Origin: Flavobacterium sp. CYK-55
GTDB lineage: Bacteria; Bacteroidota; Bacteroidia; Flavobacteriales; Flavobacteriaceae
Length of the DNA: 64,000 bases
NCBI RefSeq assembly: GCF_018413465.1
Contig: NZ_JAHCDK010000012.1
Location: 1-64,000 of the forward strand
Direction of reading: 5' to 3'
The notes under the pieces are model-generated. The model was not told the DNA's origin and ran no database searches. It saw nothing but the letters and a program-made list of their open reading frames with translations. A program made the translations under genes and the position numbers. Positions 17,615-26,578 of this stretch are shown in pieces; within the stretch, counting starts at the first letter, position 1, and each line of letters opens with the position of its first letter.

Positions 17615-18790
17615 ATGAAAAAACTTTTATTACCTAAGCTCTCTCTAGCACTACTTGGATTTTTGGTGTTATCTATGAGCAGCTGTACCTCAAGCGAATC
17701 ATCTTCATCGCAAAGCGGACCGGTAGCCAAAACCTACAAAGCTGTGGCTGCCGGAGATAAGCATATGTTGGCCATTACAAGTTCTGGTGAACTATACACC
17801 TGGGGCAATAGTGATGCAGGACAAACCGGGCTCAACCTTATGGGAACCGATTATAATTTACCTCAAAAACTAGGAGCCGATACCGATTGGAAATCTGTAT
17901 ACGCCAACGCAAATCAATCATTTGCCATCAAAAATGACGGAACCCTATGGGCTTGGGGCGATAACCAAAGTAAACAATTGGGCATCAACGGAGTAAACCA
18001 TTTAATGATTCCTACCAAAATCAACAACGATACGGATTGGATCTTAGTAGCACCGGGGGTTGATTTTACATTGGCCATCAAACAAAACGGAACCCTTTGG
18101 GCCTGGGGAAACAATGCCAATGGTCAATTGGGTATTGGGAACTTTACCGCACAAGATACGCCAACACAAGTAGGTACCGATACTGATTGGAAATTCGTAT
18201 CGGCAGGAACCACCCATACCATGGCCATCAAAAACAACAATACCCTCTGGGCTTGGGGCGATAATAGTGTTAATGCATTTGGCAACGGAAATGCTTTTAG
18301 TTCTGAAGTACCCGGACAGGTCGGAACCGATACCTGGAAAACCGTGGCGGCGGGTAATTCGTTTTCAATGGGAATCAAAACCGATGGCACCCTATGGGGA
18401 ACCGGTAAAAATAATTATGGTCAATGCGGCAATCAAAATGCGTTAGTCTTGTATACTTTTTTTCAAATTGGTACCGATACATGGAAAGACGTACGTTCGT
18501 GTGACTTTCACTCAATGGGTATTTCCGCAGCAGGCTTTTGCTATACTTGGGGAAACAATACTTTTGGATGCTTGGGCAACAACACTACCAACGTAACCTA
18601 TAGACCAACGGCCATTTACACTGGTTTTCCGGCAGACCAAGCTTGGTTTGCAGGAGTCTCAAAAAACAGCTCTTTTTATGTTACTTTAAACAGCGGGCAT
18701 TATTTACTGGTGGCCGGCTCAAATGACAAAGGGCAACTTGGAACCGGAAACAACAACGATACAAGCAAATTTGTCAGAACAGCAAATTAG
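17615..18790 (+). CDS. RCC1-repeat beta-propeller lipoprotein
   Basis: 391 aa. The lipoprotein signal peptide MKKLLLPKLSLALLGFLVL has a lipobox ending in SMSSC. A Ser-rich linker leads into about seven RCC1-type repeats (xLWAWGDNxxGQLGxG...GTDTDWKxVxAG), enough for a seven-bladed propeller covering residues 45-391. Some blades are nearly identical at DNA level, which suggests recent repeat expansion. In bacteria such lipoproteins are surface-exposed or periplasmic and of unknown binding specificity. It stands alone, with a terminator 35 bp downstream. Confidence 0.85.
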   Translation: MKKLLLPKLSLALLGFLVLSMSSCTSSESSSSQSGPVAKTYKAVAAGDKHMLAITSSGELYTWGNSDAGQTGLNLMGTDYNLPQKLGADTDWKSVYANANQSFAIKNDGTLWAWGDNQSKQLGINGVNHLMIPTKINNDTDWILVAPGVDFTLAIKQNGTLWAWGNNANGQLGIGNFTAQDTPTQVGTDTDWKFVSAGTTHTMAIKNNNTLWAWGDNSVNAFGNGNAFSSEVPGQVGTDTWKTVAAGNSFSMGIKTDGTLWGTGKNNYGQCGNQNALVLYTFFQIGTDTWKDVRSCDFHSMGISAAGFCYTWGNNTFGCLGNNTTNVTYRPTAIYTGFPADQAWFAGVSKNSSFYVTLNSGHYLLVAGSNDKGQLGTGNNNDTSKFVRTAN

Positions 18791-18826
18791 TGAAGTGGTG
18801 GGCGCAATAAGCCACCAACATGAATC

Positions 18827-18861
18827 AAAAAAGCCGATCTGATTAGATGGGCTTTTTTGTT
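18827..18861 (+). terminator. Terminator after the RCC1 gene
   Basis: AAGCC-GATCT / AGATG-GGCTT stem with one mismatch, followed by a T tract. Confidence 0.7.
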
Positions 18862-19067
18862 GTCAAATAGTTAATGGTTCATTAAAAGAATAGCTGCTGA
18901 GCACCTGAGATTCCTCCTGCTTCGGAATGACAAGGCACGGCTGCGCCTACAGACACGCTGCGCTAGAGACACGGCTGCGCCTTTAGACACGCTACGCTAC
19001 TGACCGCTGCGCTTTAAGACTGAAGGGATGTTTATTCAATTACTTCAAAAATCAAAATTTATTCCCC
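18862..19067. repeat. GC-rich degenerate repeats and dispersed 25-bp motif
   Basis: The motif GATTCCTCCTGCTTCGGAAT (from about 18909) is followed by alternating units of the type GACACGCTGCGCT / GACACGGCTGCGCC to about 19015. No gene. Confidence 0.75.
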
Positions 19068-19183
19068 GCTCCCGCGCGAATCTTTCGCGTGGTTTAAGTC
19101 GAGCAGCATGAACAATAACATAGTTACTTTATATAAAATTTAGATAAACATAAACCAACCACGCGAAAGATTCGCGCGGGAGC
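19068..19183. mobile_element. 116-bp inverted-repeat element, copy 2
   Basis: Nearly identical to copy 1 (14161) in length and sequence, with both GC-rich arms complete. It is followed by CTCAG octamers shared with the truncated copy at 27391. Confidence 0.8.
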
Positions 19184-19306
19184 AATGGACAGCTGCTCAG
19201 TTTCTCACGCGCTCAGAGAGTAGCCCCTCGACTGCGCTCGGGGTGACAAACATTGAGTAACACGAATGCTTCAATAAAACTTTTTTCAATATTTTATTTC
19301 AAAATA

Positions 19307-19336
19307 TACCAAACGGTACATTTATTTATATATTTG
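19307..19336 (+). promoter_or_regulatory. TetR promoter with overlapping operator
   Basis: TACC-AAAC-GGTA (19307-19318), followed 10 nt later by a perfect -7 box, TATATTTG (19329-19336). The palindrome occupies the -33 position, as expected for autorepression by the TetR protein encoded just downstream. Confidence 0.7.
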
Positions 19337-19378
19337 TAAACTCATTGCGCCCAAAAATGCAAAAATGAGCCTTAAAGT

Positions 19379-19969
19379 ATGTCTAAAGCAGAACGCACCA
19401 AACAGTTCATCATCGAGAAAACGGCACCCATTTTCAATGCAAAAGGTTATGCCGGAACTTCGCTGTCTGACCTTACCGAGGCTACGGGCTTGACCAAAGG
19501 GAGCATTTACGGCAACTTTGAGAATAAAGACCAGGTGGCGCTGGCTGCTTTTGACCACAACTACAGTTTGATTGTGGCCTATCTGCGCAAGCAAATTGAA
19601 GCGCGCCCCAACATGATTGACCGCTTGTTGGTGTATCCGGAAACCTACCGCAATTTTTTGAATTTACCGATACTCAAAGCCGGTTGCCCTATTTTGAATA
19701 CCGCTACTGAAGCTGATGATACACATCCGTTGCTCAGAAAAAAAGCCATCGCAGCCTTAGGTTTTTGGAAAAAAACCATTGAAAAATCAATCACAATAGG
19801 CATAGAACGAAATGAAATTAAAGCAACCACCCAAGCAGAAGAATTTGCCACCATCATGATGTCATTAATTGAAGGCGCTGTCATGCAAGCCAAACTAACG
19901 GGTAGTTCACAGGCCTTGCATATCACCATGGATCATTTAGAGTACATGATTAAAAATTTAAGAAACTAA
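19379..19969 (+). CDS. TetR/AcrR family repressor
   Basis: 196 aa. The N-terminal helix-turn-helix (about 25-50, LSDLTEATGLTKGSIYGNFENK) is the canonical TetR DNA-binding domain; the C-terminal helical ligand domain contains a conserved GCP motif near residue 100. It is the first gene of an eight-gene set on one strand. Two related palindromes, TACC-N4-GGTA, lie before it (19307) and between it and the next gene (19988), so it probably represses itself and the operon until a small molecule binds. The ligand is unknown, but the operon content (thiolase, reductase, DinB proteins) suggests a carbonyl or acyl metabolite. Confidence 0.88.
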   Translation: MSKAERTKQFIIEKTAPIFNAKGYAGTSLSDLTEATGLTKGSIYGNFENKDQVALAAFDHNYSLIVAYLRKQIEARPNMIDRLLVYPETYRNFLNLPILKAGCPILNTATEADDTHPLLRKKAIAALGFWKKTIEKSITIGIERNEIKATTQAEEFATIMMSLIEGAVMQAKLTGSSQALHITMDHLEYMIKNLRN

Positions 19970-19987
19970 AAAATTTTATTCTTTAAT

Positions 19988-20001
19988 ATACCGATTGGTA
20001 T
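19988..20001 (+). promoter_or_regulatory. Second TetR operator before the DinB-thiolase operon
   Basis: ATACCGATTGGTAT is a perfect 5-4-5 palindrome matching the TetR promoter operator core TACC-N4-GGTA. It lies 18 nt before the DinB start codon. Confidence 0.7.
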
Positions 20002-20019
20002 TATTTAAAACAACACATC

Positions 20020-20541
20020 ATGGAAATCAAAACAATACAAAGATTTTTGTCGTATTACGAAAACATCCGCTCGGGCACTAAAGTCATTATTCAGACTATT
20101 CCACGCGATAAAATCAATTGGACCTACAAACCCGGAAAGTTTACCATGGCCGATATCATCAGACATATTGCTGCCATTGAACGATATCTATTTGCTGAAA
20201 TAGTCTTAGGAAAACCGCCGGCCTACATGGGTTGTGGCCCAGATCTCGCCGATGGTTATGAACAAATCTTGACTTATTTTGATCAAATGCATGCAGAGTC
20301 TGTGGACATTTTTAAGGCCTTAAATGACCAAGACCTAAGCCGTAAAATCAACACCGTAAATGGAACACAAACCAGCCTGTCCAACTTTTTAAGGGCTTTG
20401 GTAGTGCACGAAATACACCACCGAGCTGCTTTGTGTATTTATTTGAATTTGCTCGATATTCAAACGCCACCCCTATTGGGGCTCACTGCCGAACAAATCA
20501 TTCAAAAATCAACACACCTCAAAAATCAAAGTCATGAATAA
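20020..20541 (+). CDS. DinB-fold protein, first of three
   Basis: 173 aa four-helix DinB/DUF664-type protein. The likely metal-binding histidines are H49 (IIRHIAAIE) and the C-terminal HEIHHR cluster (about 134-139), the normal triad of the fold. Relatives include bacillithiol transferases and thiol-dependent isomerases; the substrate cannot be read from sequence. Its stop codon overlaps the thiolase start by 8 nt, so the two are translationally coupled. It lies directly behind the TetR operator at 19988. Cytoplasmic; no signal peptide. Confidence 0.85.
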   Translation: MEIKTIQRFLSYYENIRSGTKVIIQTIPRDKINWTYKPGKFTMADIIRHIAAIERYLFAEIVLGKPPAYMGCGPDLADGYEQILTYFDQMHAESVDIFKALNDQDLSRKINTVNGTQTSLSNFLRALVVHEIHHRAALCIYLNLLDIQTPPLLGLTAEQIIQKSTHLKNQSHE

Positions 20542-21718
20542 TGTATACATCATCGAGGCCAAAAGAACACCCATTGGTAGCTTTTTAGGAAACCTCTCAG
20601 GGCTGTCAGCCACACAATTAGGGGCCACTGCCATTGGCGAAATAATACATACGGTAGGCATTGAACCGGCTCAAATTGACTCGGTCTATATGGGCAATGT
20701 GCTTTCGGCCAACTTGGGGCAAGCACCCGCCAGGCAAGCCTCTATTGGGGCCGGTATTCCCAACCAAACAGATTGCACCACCATCAACAAAGTATGTGCA
20801 TCAGGACTCAAAGCAACCATCATAGGCGCACAACAAATTCAATTGGGGTTCGAAGATTTGGTGATTACCGGCGGTATGGAAAGCATGAGCCATGTACCGC
20901 ATTATCAGCCCTTAAGGCAACCCTTTAAATTGGGAGACCGTTCTGTAGTAGACGGTTTGCTCAAAGATGGTTTGACCGATGCTTTTGATCATTTTCATAT
21001 GGGCCATGCGGCCGAATTCTGTGCCAGCCAATACCAAATTAGCCGAGAGCAACAAGACCAATACGCCTTGTCTTCATATGCCAAAGCAGCAAAAGCAACA
21101 CAAGAACAAAAATTCAAACGAGAAATTATTCCCATCACCATAAAAAACAAAAACACCGAGTTGTGTATTGACACTGATGAGGATATTGATAAATTGATTC
21201 CTGAAAAGGTTTCAAAGCTACCCCCTGCCTTTATTGAAAACGGAACCATTACTGCCGCCAATGCCAGCAATCTCAATGATGGTGCAGCAGCTATTTTATT
21301 AGCCTCTGACCAGGCCGTAGCAAGACACAACTTAAAACCGCTGGCCAGAATCATCTCGTATGCCGATGCTGCCCAAGACCCAAAATGGTTTACCACGGCT
21401 CCGTCGGTAGCCATTCAAAAAGCACTACAAAAAGCAAAATTATCCATTGATGAAATTGATTTTTTTGAAATCAACGAAGCCTATGCCGTAGTGGTTATGG
21501 CCCATCAAAAAATCCTCAACATTCCCGCCTCTAAAATAAACCCATACGGGGGCGCTGTGGCCATGGGGCATCCATTGGGGGCTTCGGGTGCCAGAATACT
21601 TTGCACCTTGATTTCGGTTTTAAAACAAGAAAATCAAAAATATGGTCTTGCCGCTATTTGCAATGGCGGCGGCGGTGCAACAGCCATGATTATAGAAAAC
21701 ATTAAATCCGTAAAATAA
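20534..21718 (+). CDS. Thiolase (acetyl-CoA C-acyltransferase)
   Basis: 394 aa, full thiolase length. The nucleophile is C88 (NKVCASGLKA), with H346 in GGAVAMGHPLGASGAR and C376 in CNGGGGA as the acid/base pair. EINEAYAV is also present. Enzymes of this group condense two acetyl-CoA or cleave 3-ketoacyl-CoA. Overlaps of 8 nt before and 1 nt after (TAATG) place it in a tight operon with DinB-like genes, which is unlike the usual fatty-acid or ketone-body context. The physiological substrate is therefore uncertain. Confidence 0.92.
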   Translation: MNNVYIIEAKRTPIGSFLGNLSGLSATQLGATAIGEIIHTVGIEPAQIDSVYMGNVLSANLGQAPARQASIGAGIPNQTDCTTINKVCASGLKATIIGAQQIQLGFEDLVITGGMESMSHVPHYQPLRQPFKLGDRSVVDGLLKDGLTDAFDHFHMGHAAEFCASQYQISREQQDQYALSSYAKAAKATQEQKFKREIIPITIKNKNTELCIDTDEDIDKLIPEKVSKLPPAFIENGTITAANASNLNDGAAAILLASDQAVARHNLKPLARIISYADAAQDPKWFTTAPSVAIQKALQKAKLSIDEIDFFEINEAYAVVVMAHQKILNIPASKINPYGGAVAMGHPLGASGARILCTLISVLKQENQKYGLAAICNGGGGATAMIIENIKSVK

Positions 21719-22245
21719 TGACCAAACCTGAAATCAACCACCAACTCATCGCTGCCCATCAGGGCTTATACAGCAGTGCAGCCGCCTCTTTACAACCGCA
21801 TTACGCAAAGCCCGAAAAATGGTCAGTGGCGCAAAACCTGGTGCATATCAATATTTCATTAGAGCGACTAAACCACTATTTGATGCTGCCTAAATCAGTC
21901 ATAGAATCGCGTTTTGGTCGGTCAGAAAAAGCGGCAATCAGCTATAATGAAATGGCTGATATAATCAGAGCAATCTATGAAAAAGGAGTCAAAACCACTA
22001 CTCCGTTTGAACCACCTCAAGAGCTAAAAACGCCTATTTCTGTATTTATTGATCAGGGGCATCAGCTTTTAGAAACCTACACCCATCATCTTAAAAACTG
22101 GTCTGAAGAAGAACTAAATCAATACCATTGCCCACATCCGCTTTTGGGAACTGTCTCGGCTAGAGAAATACTTTATTTCACCATTTATCACGTACGACAT
22201 CACCAACAAACCATTGAAAATTTAAACAGAGATGAAGTTAACTAA
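21718..22245 (+). CDS. DinB-fold protein, second of three
   Basis: 175 aa. A distant DinB relative, with the sequence WSVAQNLVHIN near residue 38 and HVRHHQQT near the C-terminus supplying the probable metal ligands. It shares little sequence with the other two DinB proteins here, so they are not recent duplicates. Start by TAATG overlap with the thiolase; 14-nt overlap with the following GNAT gene. The function is likely a thiol transferase or metal-dependent hydrolase, inferred only from the fold. Confidence 0.8.
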   Translation: MTKPEINHQLIAAHQGLYSSAAASLQPHYAKPEKWSVAQNLVHINISLERLNHYLMLPKSVIESRFGRSEKAAISYNEMADIIRAIYEKGVKTTTPFEPPQELKTPISVFIDQGHQLLETYTHHLKNWSEEELNQYHCPHPLLGTVSAREILYFTIYHVRHHQQTIENLNRDEVN

Positions 22246-22768
22246 ATCATCAACATACACCATTCAAAACACTGAAAAACAAGACTTAGACTTGATTTAT
22301 TTGCTTTTTGAAAAAGCCATTGAATACATGCAAAAAAAACAGTTTGTGGGTTGGACAACTTATGACAAAACTTTCATTAATCGCGACCAAGAAAATAAAC
22401 TGCAATTTAAAATTGTGCAAAATCATCGATTGGTCTGTGTGTTTAGTATTTGCTTTTCAGACGCATTAATTTGGCGAGAAAAAGAGCAAGGCGATGCCAT
22501 TTATCTACACCGAATTGTAGTAAACCCTCTGTTTAAAGGGCAACAGCAATTGGCCAAAATACTCAACTGGGTACGTGAATGGGCCATCAAGCATGAGTTA
22601 AAATACATCCGTATGGATACCTGGGCCGAGAATCAAAACATCATTGATTACTACAAAAGTTTCGGGTTCAAGCATATTGAAGATTACACAACCCCCAACA
22701 CGCCTCTATTACCCGAACAACACCGTGATTTAAAAGTGGCTTTATTAGAAATGAAAATAGAATTATAA
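22232..22768 (+). CDS. GNAT family N-acetyltransferase
   Basis: 178 aa. Acetyl-CoA binding region IVVNPLFKGQQQLAKIL (motif A, about 90-107), followed by MDTWAENQNIIDYYKSFGFKHI (motif B), the classical GNAT ending. The substrate is unknown. It overlaps the second DinB gene by 14 nt and is followed 12 nt later by the third, so it belongs to the operon and may acetylate an intermediate or product, possibly with acetyl-CoA linked to the thiolase. Confidence 0.88.
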   Translation: MKLTKSSTYTIQNTEKQDLDLIYLLFEKAIEYMQKKQFVGWTTYDKTFINRDQENKLQFKIVQNHRLVCVFSICFSDALIWREKEQGDAIYLHRIVVNPLFKGQQQLAKILNWVREWAIKHELKYIRMDTWAENQNIIDYYKSFGFKHIEDYTTPNTPLLPEQHRDLKVALLEMKIEL

Positions 22769-22780
22769 AATGTTCAGGCT

Positions 22781-23539
22781 ATGAAATTAGAAAATTGGTT
22801 TGACCGAAAATTCAATTTTGAAAACCCTCAATGTATCTTTCCTGCCATCATAGAGCGGCTTGAGGGCACTTCGGCTCGGTTAGAAGAAAAACTAAACAAC
22901 AGGACAGACCGGATTTTAAAATACAAACCCAACAACACTTGGTCTATTCAAGAAAACTTAGGGCATCTGATAGATTTAGAGCTCCTTTGGCAAGAACGAT
23001 TAGACGATATTTTGAATCATAAACCTGAAATGCGTCCGGCCGATTTGCGCAACCAAGCCACCCATTTGGCCAACCACAATCAAAGAACCATTGAAACGCT
23101 GCTGAGCGAGTTTAGAGCACTCAGAAAACAAACCGTTTCAAGGTTGGTATTGTTGCGTGATGACGAGGTCTTAAAATCTGCGTTACATCCGAGGTTAAAA
23201 ACCCCGATGCGCACCACCGATTTATTTTGGTTTGTAGCAGAGCATGATGATCATCATTTGGCGTGCATGACCAAACTGCTTCAAGAAGCCCATCAGTTAT
23301 TTTCGGCTGATACCTTTTCAACCCCTAAAAACCAAAAACGCGTCAAGTTTGATTTTGAAATATCCTTCAGCAACAGCGGAAGTTTAATTGGTCATGATTT
23401 TAGACTTGACTTGCACCAAGAGGACATTTCAGAAGATGCATTGGCCAGCCATCTCATTCATGAATTGAGGTTATTGATGGTTCAAAACATTACAATATCA
23501 AACAAGGAAATCATCAACGAAGCACACAAACGAATTTAA
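22781..23539 (+). CDS. DinB-fold protein with C-terminal cyclase-associated domain, third of three
   Basis: 252 aa. Residues 1 to about 170 are DinB-like (WSIQENLGHLIDLELLW, EHDDHHLACM with the metal-site histidines). Residues 185-252 form a separate small domain (VKFDFEISFSNSGSLIGHDFR...) that resembles the tail found after some cyclase/kynurenine-formamidase-like proteins. The fusion suggests substrate binding by the tail. ATG 12 nt after the GNAT stop. Fold call is good, role unknown. Confidence 0.8.
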   Translation: MKLENWFDRKFNFENPQCIFPAIIERLEGTSARLEEKLNNRTDRILKYKPNNTWSIQENLGHLIDLELLWQERLDDILNHKPEMRPADLRNQATHLANHNQRTIETLLSEFRALRKQTVSRLVLLRDDEVLKSALHPRLKTPMRTTDLFWFVAEHDDHHLACMTKLLQEAHQLFSADTFSTPKNQKRVKFDFEISFSNSGSLIGHDFRLDLHQEDISEDALASHLIHELRLLMVQNITISNKEIINEAHKRI

Positions 23540-23550
23540 AAAACAAAATC

Positions 23551-24498
23551 ATGTTCCAAAACAAAAAAACTAAAATCGCCATAGCCGGAATGGGTGGAAT
23601 TGGCGGTTACATCGGGGGCAAACTGGCTCATTATTATGCCGACCAAGACCTAATTGACATTATTTTTATCACCCGAGGCGAAACACTCAAACAGATTGAG
23701 CAAAGCGGATTAGAACTCACCTCAAAGGAGGTCCATTACCGTACAATCCCTACCATGGTCTCTAACGATCCTGATGAAATCGGAACCATTGACCTGCTTA
23801 TTATCTGTACCAAAACATTTTCAACCAACGAGCTGCTCGTAGAATATCAAAAATGCTTGTCGTCAAAAACAACGGTGATTACCTTGCAGAACACCATCAA
23901 CGGCAAAGAGCGCATCACACCGATTTTGCCCGAGGGCGCTAGCTTAATGGAAGGTTGTATTTACATTGCTTCGAACAAAACTGCACCCAATAAAGTGTTG
24001 CACAGCAGCGGGCCGGCAACGGTATTTTTTGGTACTGACAAAGTACTCAACCCACAAGGTGCTGCCATAGCCAAACTCCTGAATTATGCCGGTATAGAAG
24101 CCCATTACACCCGTGATATTACTACGCTGTTGTGGAAAAAATTCTTGTTTGTATCACCGGCAGCCATTGTAACCGCCTTGCACCAAATAACTTTCACCGA
24201 AATACTGGAAAGCCGAGAAACAGAATATTTATACATTCATTTAATGTCTGAATTAATGGAACTAGGCAAAGCACAAAAAATATTTATTGACCCGCTCACC
24301 GTTCTAAACAATATTCAGTTATTAAGCAAGTTCAAAGGCAGCGTAAAATCGTCTTTTCAGATTGACCTCGAACAACATCGACCCACAGAAATATACTCAT
24401 TGGTGGCATACCCCATAGAGCAAGGCCAAGAATTTGATTTGGTCATGCCTTACTATCAAAAAGCATGGGTTGACCTTCAATCAAAATACAACCTTTAA
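23551..24498 (+). CDS. 2-dehydropantoate 2-reductase family (ApbA/PanE-like)
   Basis: 315 aa. An N-terminal Rossmann fold (IAIAGMGGIGGYIGGKLA, about 6-23) binds NAD(P)H; the helical C-terminal half carries KKFLFVSPAA, with a lysine at the usual catalytic position (about 205). Family members reduce ketopantoate or other 2-ketoacids. Its place in this TetR operon, far from pan genes, suggests a different ketoacid substrate. It follows the third DinB gene by 11 nt. Confidence 0.85.
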   Translation: MFQNKKTKIAIAGMGGIGGYIGGKLAHYYADQDLIDIIFITRGETLKQIEQSGLELTSKEVHYRTIPTMVSNDPDEIGTIDLLIICTKTFSTNELLVEYQKCLSSKTTVITLQNTINGKERITPILPEGASLMEGCIYIASNKTAPNKVLHSSGPATVFFGTDKVLNPQGAAIAKLLNYAGIEAHYTRDITTLLWKKFLFVSPAAIVTALHQITFTEILESRETEYLYIHLMSELMELGKAQKIFIDPLTVLNNIQLLSKFKGSVKSSFQIDLEQHRPTEIYSLVAYPIEQGQEFDLVMPYYQKAWVDLQSKYNL

Positions 24499-24529
24499 AA
24501 ACAACACTTATCAATCAAAATATCAAAAC

Positions 24530-25420
24530 ATGAAAAATATATTTAAAATCATCGTTCTCATTACTTTTTGTAGCAGCATCAATATTCAGGCACAAAAAAT
24601 AAAAACCATTACCGGGTTCAACCACATCGAAAGCGTGGCTACCGATGGCAAATTTTTATATGCAGCCGACATTGGTAAAGCACTCAATCCAAGCGCCAAA
24701 GATGGCGACGGAAGCATTATAAAACTGGATAAAAAAGGGAATGTAATAGCTCTTTCATGGGCACTAGACCAACTCAATGCGCCCAAAGGATTGACCATTG
24801 ACAAGGGAATTCTTTTTGCCAATGACATTGATCGACTAGTGGCTTTTGACCTTAAATCAGGAGCTAAACTTTATGAAATCAACTTTGAAAAAGAAACCTC
24901 TTTTTTAAATGACATCGCAGTATGGGATCATCAAACCTTGTACGTTTCTGCCACCGATAAAAACAAGTTATTTCAAGTGAATCTAATTGATAAATCATAT
25001 ACCGAAGTCAAAACAGAAAAGCCTATATGGGGCATCAACGGCCTGTTTTGTTACAAAAAAGCAAATCGCCTATATGTGAATGGCCTAGGCGAAAACAATC
25101 AGTCAAACGGAGTGGTGGGCTACATCAATTTAAAAGACAAAACATTTACACAGCTCACAACCTTACAAGGTCTTTATGACGGTATTTTTATCAGCGATGA
25201 CGTTTTATATGTGAGCAATTGGGTTGCTTTTGAAAAAAAGGGAATCATACAAGGAATCGGCATTTACGGAGCCAGAAAAATAGAAACCGTCAATACAACG
25301 CAACCCATTGCCGGTCCGGCCGATTTTATCATTCTGAACAATACGCTCATCATTCCGGCCATGATCAGTGGAGAAATTCTTTTGATAGAATTAGACCGAG
25401 ATTTGAAACTCAGGTTGTAA
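24530..25420 (+). CDS. Secreted SMP-30/gluconolactonase-like beta-propeller
   Basis: 296 aa from the ATG at 24530, which opens a clear Sec signal peptide (MKNIFKIIVLITFCSSINIQ, cut after AQ); the frame extends upstream into panE but without a signal. The mature part is a six-bladed propeller of the SMP-30/NHL type with repeats such as ESVATDGKFLYAADIG and LNDIAVWDHQTLYVSA. Relatives are calcium-dependent lactonases or ligand-binding scaffolds. It is the last gene of the TetR operon and the only exported member. No clear terminator follows. Confidence 0.82.
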   Translation: MKNIFKIIVLITFCSSINIQAQKIKTITGFNHIESVATDGKFLYAADIGKALNPSAKDGDGSIIKLDKKGNVIALSWALDQLNAPKGLTIDKGILFANDIDRLVAFDLKSGAKLYEINFEKETSFLNDIAVWDHQTLYVSATDKNKLFQVNLIDKSYTEVKTEKPIWGINGLFCYKKANRLYVNGLGENNQSNGVVGYINLKDKTFTQLTTLQGLYDGIFISDDVLYVSNWVAFEKKGIIQGIGIYGARKIETVNTTQPIAGPADFIILNNTLIIPAMISGEILLIELDRDLKLRL

Positions 25421-25582
25421 ACGGTTTCTCAGAACTATTGTGCCTGAGTTGCTAAGTACCTGAGATTCCTCCTGCGTCGGAATGACAAGACACGCTAGAG
25501 ACACGCTGTGCTAGAGACACGGCTGCGCCTACGGACACGCTGCACTAGAGACACGGCTGTGTCTTTAGACACGCTACGCTAC
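25421..25582. repeat. GC-rich degenerate repeats upstream of the second MntA/HepT cassette
   Basis: CTGAG octamers, the GATTCCTCCTGCGTCGGAAT motif (from 25463) and then alternating GACACGCT / GACACGGCT units to 25582. No gene. Confidence 0.8.
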
Positions 25583-25843
25583 TGACCGCTACGCTGTGAG
25601 AATTACGAATTAGGAATTACGAATTAAGAATTAGGTTTCAGACTAAACTTCTTAAACCTTTTACACTTTTTTAAACCTGTAGTGGGTTGTTGGTTACACT
25701 AATGCTTCAAAAATCATTTAGGAAAACATTACATCAAATTGACATGCATCATTCATCAAGCGCAGCTGCTCAGGCACTCAGGTTCTCAGGTTCTCAGACA
25801 CTCAACTTCTTAAACCTTTTACACTTTTTTAAACCTGTAGTGG
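25583..25843. repeat. 261-bp direct repeat, left copy
   Basis: Matches 26562-26822 without indels and with about four substitutions. It contains heptamers, TAAACTTCTTAAACC parts and CTCAG octamers. Together with the right copy it brackets the second mntA-hepT pair. Confidence 0.95.
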
Positions 25844-25920
25844 GTTGTTGGAATTTGTAGCTGTCTGATGGTGAGCAACAAGCCAAAAAAAAGCAACGGT
25901 AAACGATTGCTAAAAATTCA

Positions 25921-25928
25921 TACCTTAG
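25921..25928 (+). promoter_or_regulatory. Putative -7 box of the second mntA-hepT
   Basis: TACCTTAG (5 of 6 matches to TAnnTTTG) ends 4 nt before the ATG at 25933, the same spacing as at the first cassette. This suggests a leaderless transcript. Confidence 0.4.
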
Positions 25929-25932
25929 CAAA

Positions 25933-26268
25933 ATGAATTTGAAAGATTCTATACAAGCCAACTCAAACGAGTTTTTATCATTGTGCAAAAGTCACGATGT
26001 AAAAACGCTATATGCTTTTGGTTCATCAACAAATGATCAATTTAAAGAAGAATCTAGTGATATTGATTTACTTGTTGAACTAGACACAAAAGATCCGATC
26101 AAGCGCGGTGAAAATCTACTTGACCTATGGGATAAATTTGAAAAATTCTTTCAAAGAAAAGTTGACTTATTGACCAATGGTTCAATAAGAAATCCAATAC
26201 TTAGAAAAAGTATCGATTCATCAAAAGTATTAATATATGACGCAAAAGAGCAAAAAGTATCTTTCTGA
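25933..26268 (+). CDS. mntA: MntA-like nucleotidyltransferase antitoxin, second copy
   Basis: 111 aa. The signature is G30-S31 with D43 and D45; the gap is 11 residues rather than the typical 10. The third acidic residue is D78 in KVDLL. It is only distantly similar to the copy at 688, so the two modules were acquired separately or are old. Expected to AMPylate the partner HEPN protein. It overlaps the hepT gene by 32 nt. The gene lies between two 261-bp direct repeats. Confidence 0.88.
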   Translation: MNLKDSIQANSNEFLSLCKSHDVKTLYAFGSSTNDQFKEESSDIDLLVELDTKDPIKRGENLLDLWDKFEKFFQRKVDLLTNGSIRNPILRKSIDSSKVLIYDAKEQKVSF

Positions 26269-26578
26269 TATTTTGATGGCGATAGAATTAATCGAAGAAT
26301 TTACACTCGATTACAAGGATTTCAATTTATACGATCAAGATCGCAAAACGCAAAGTGCTGTTGAGCGTCAATTAGCCATTATTGGTGAGGCATTAAATCA
26401 ATTCAAAAAACTAGAACCGAAAATCATAATCAAAAACGACAAACAAATTATCAGTTTTAGAAATAGATTGGTTCATGCATACGACAGCTTGGATAATTCA
26501 ATGATTTGGGTAATAATCAATAGGCATTTAAACCCGTTAAAAATTGAAATTCAAAACCTGATGACCGCTACGCTGTGA
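26237..26578 (+). CDS. hepT: HepT-like HEPN toxin, second copy
   Basis: 113 aa DUF86/HEPN protein with the RX4HXY motif at R75-NRLV-H80-A-Y82. The last codons (MTATL and stop) are supplied by the first bases of the right-hand 261-bp repeat, which starts at 26562, so the original C-terminus may have been cut or extended when the repeat was placed. The core HEPN domain is complete and should be active. Start at 26237 gives a 32-nt overlap with mntA. Confidence 0.88.
   Translation: MTQKSKKYLSDILMAIELIEEFTLDYKDFNLYDQDRKTQSAVERQLAIIGEALNQFKKLEPKIIIKNDKQIISFRNRLVHAYDSLDNSMIWVIINRHLNPLKIEIQNLMTATL

Noticed and set aside
20995..21414. 139-aa ORF on the minus strand
   Set aside because: Entirely antisense to the thiolase gene, which has all catalytic residues; composition is that of a shadow frame.
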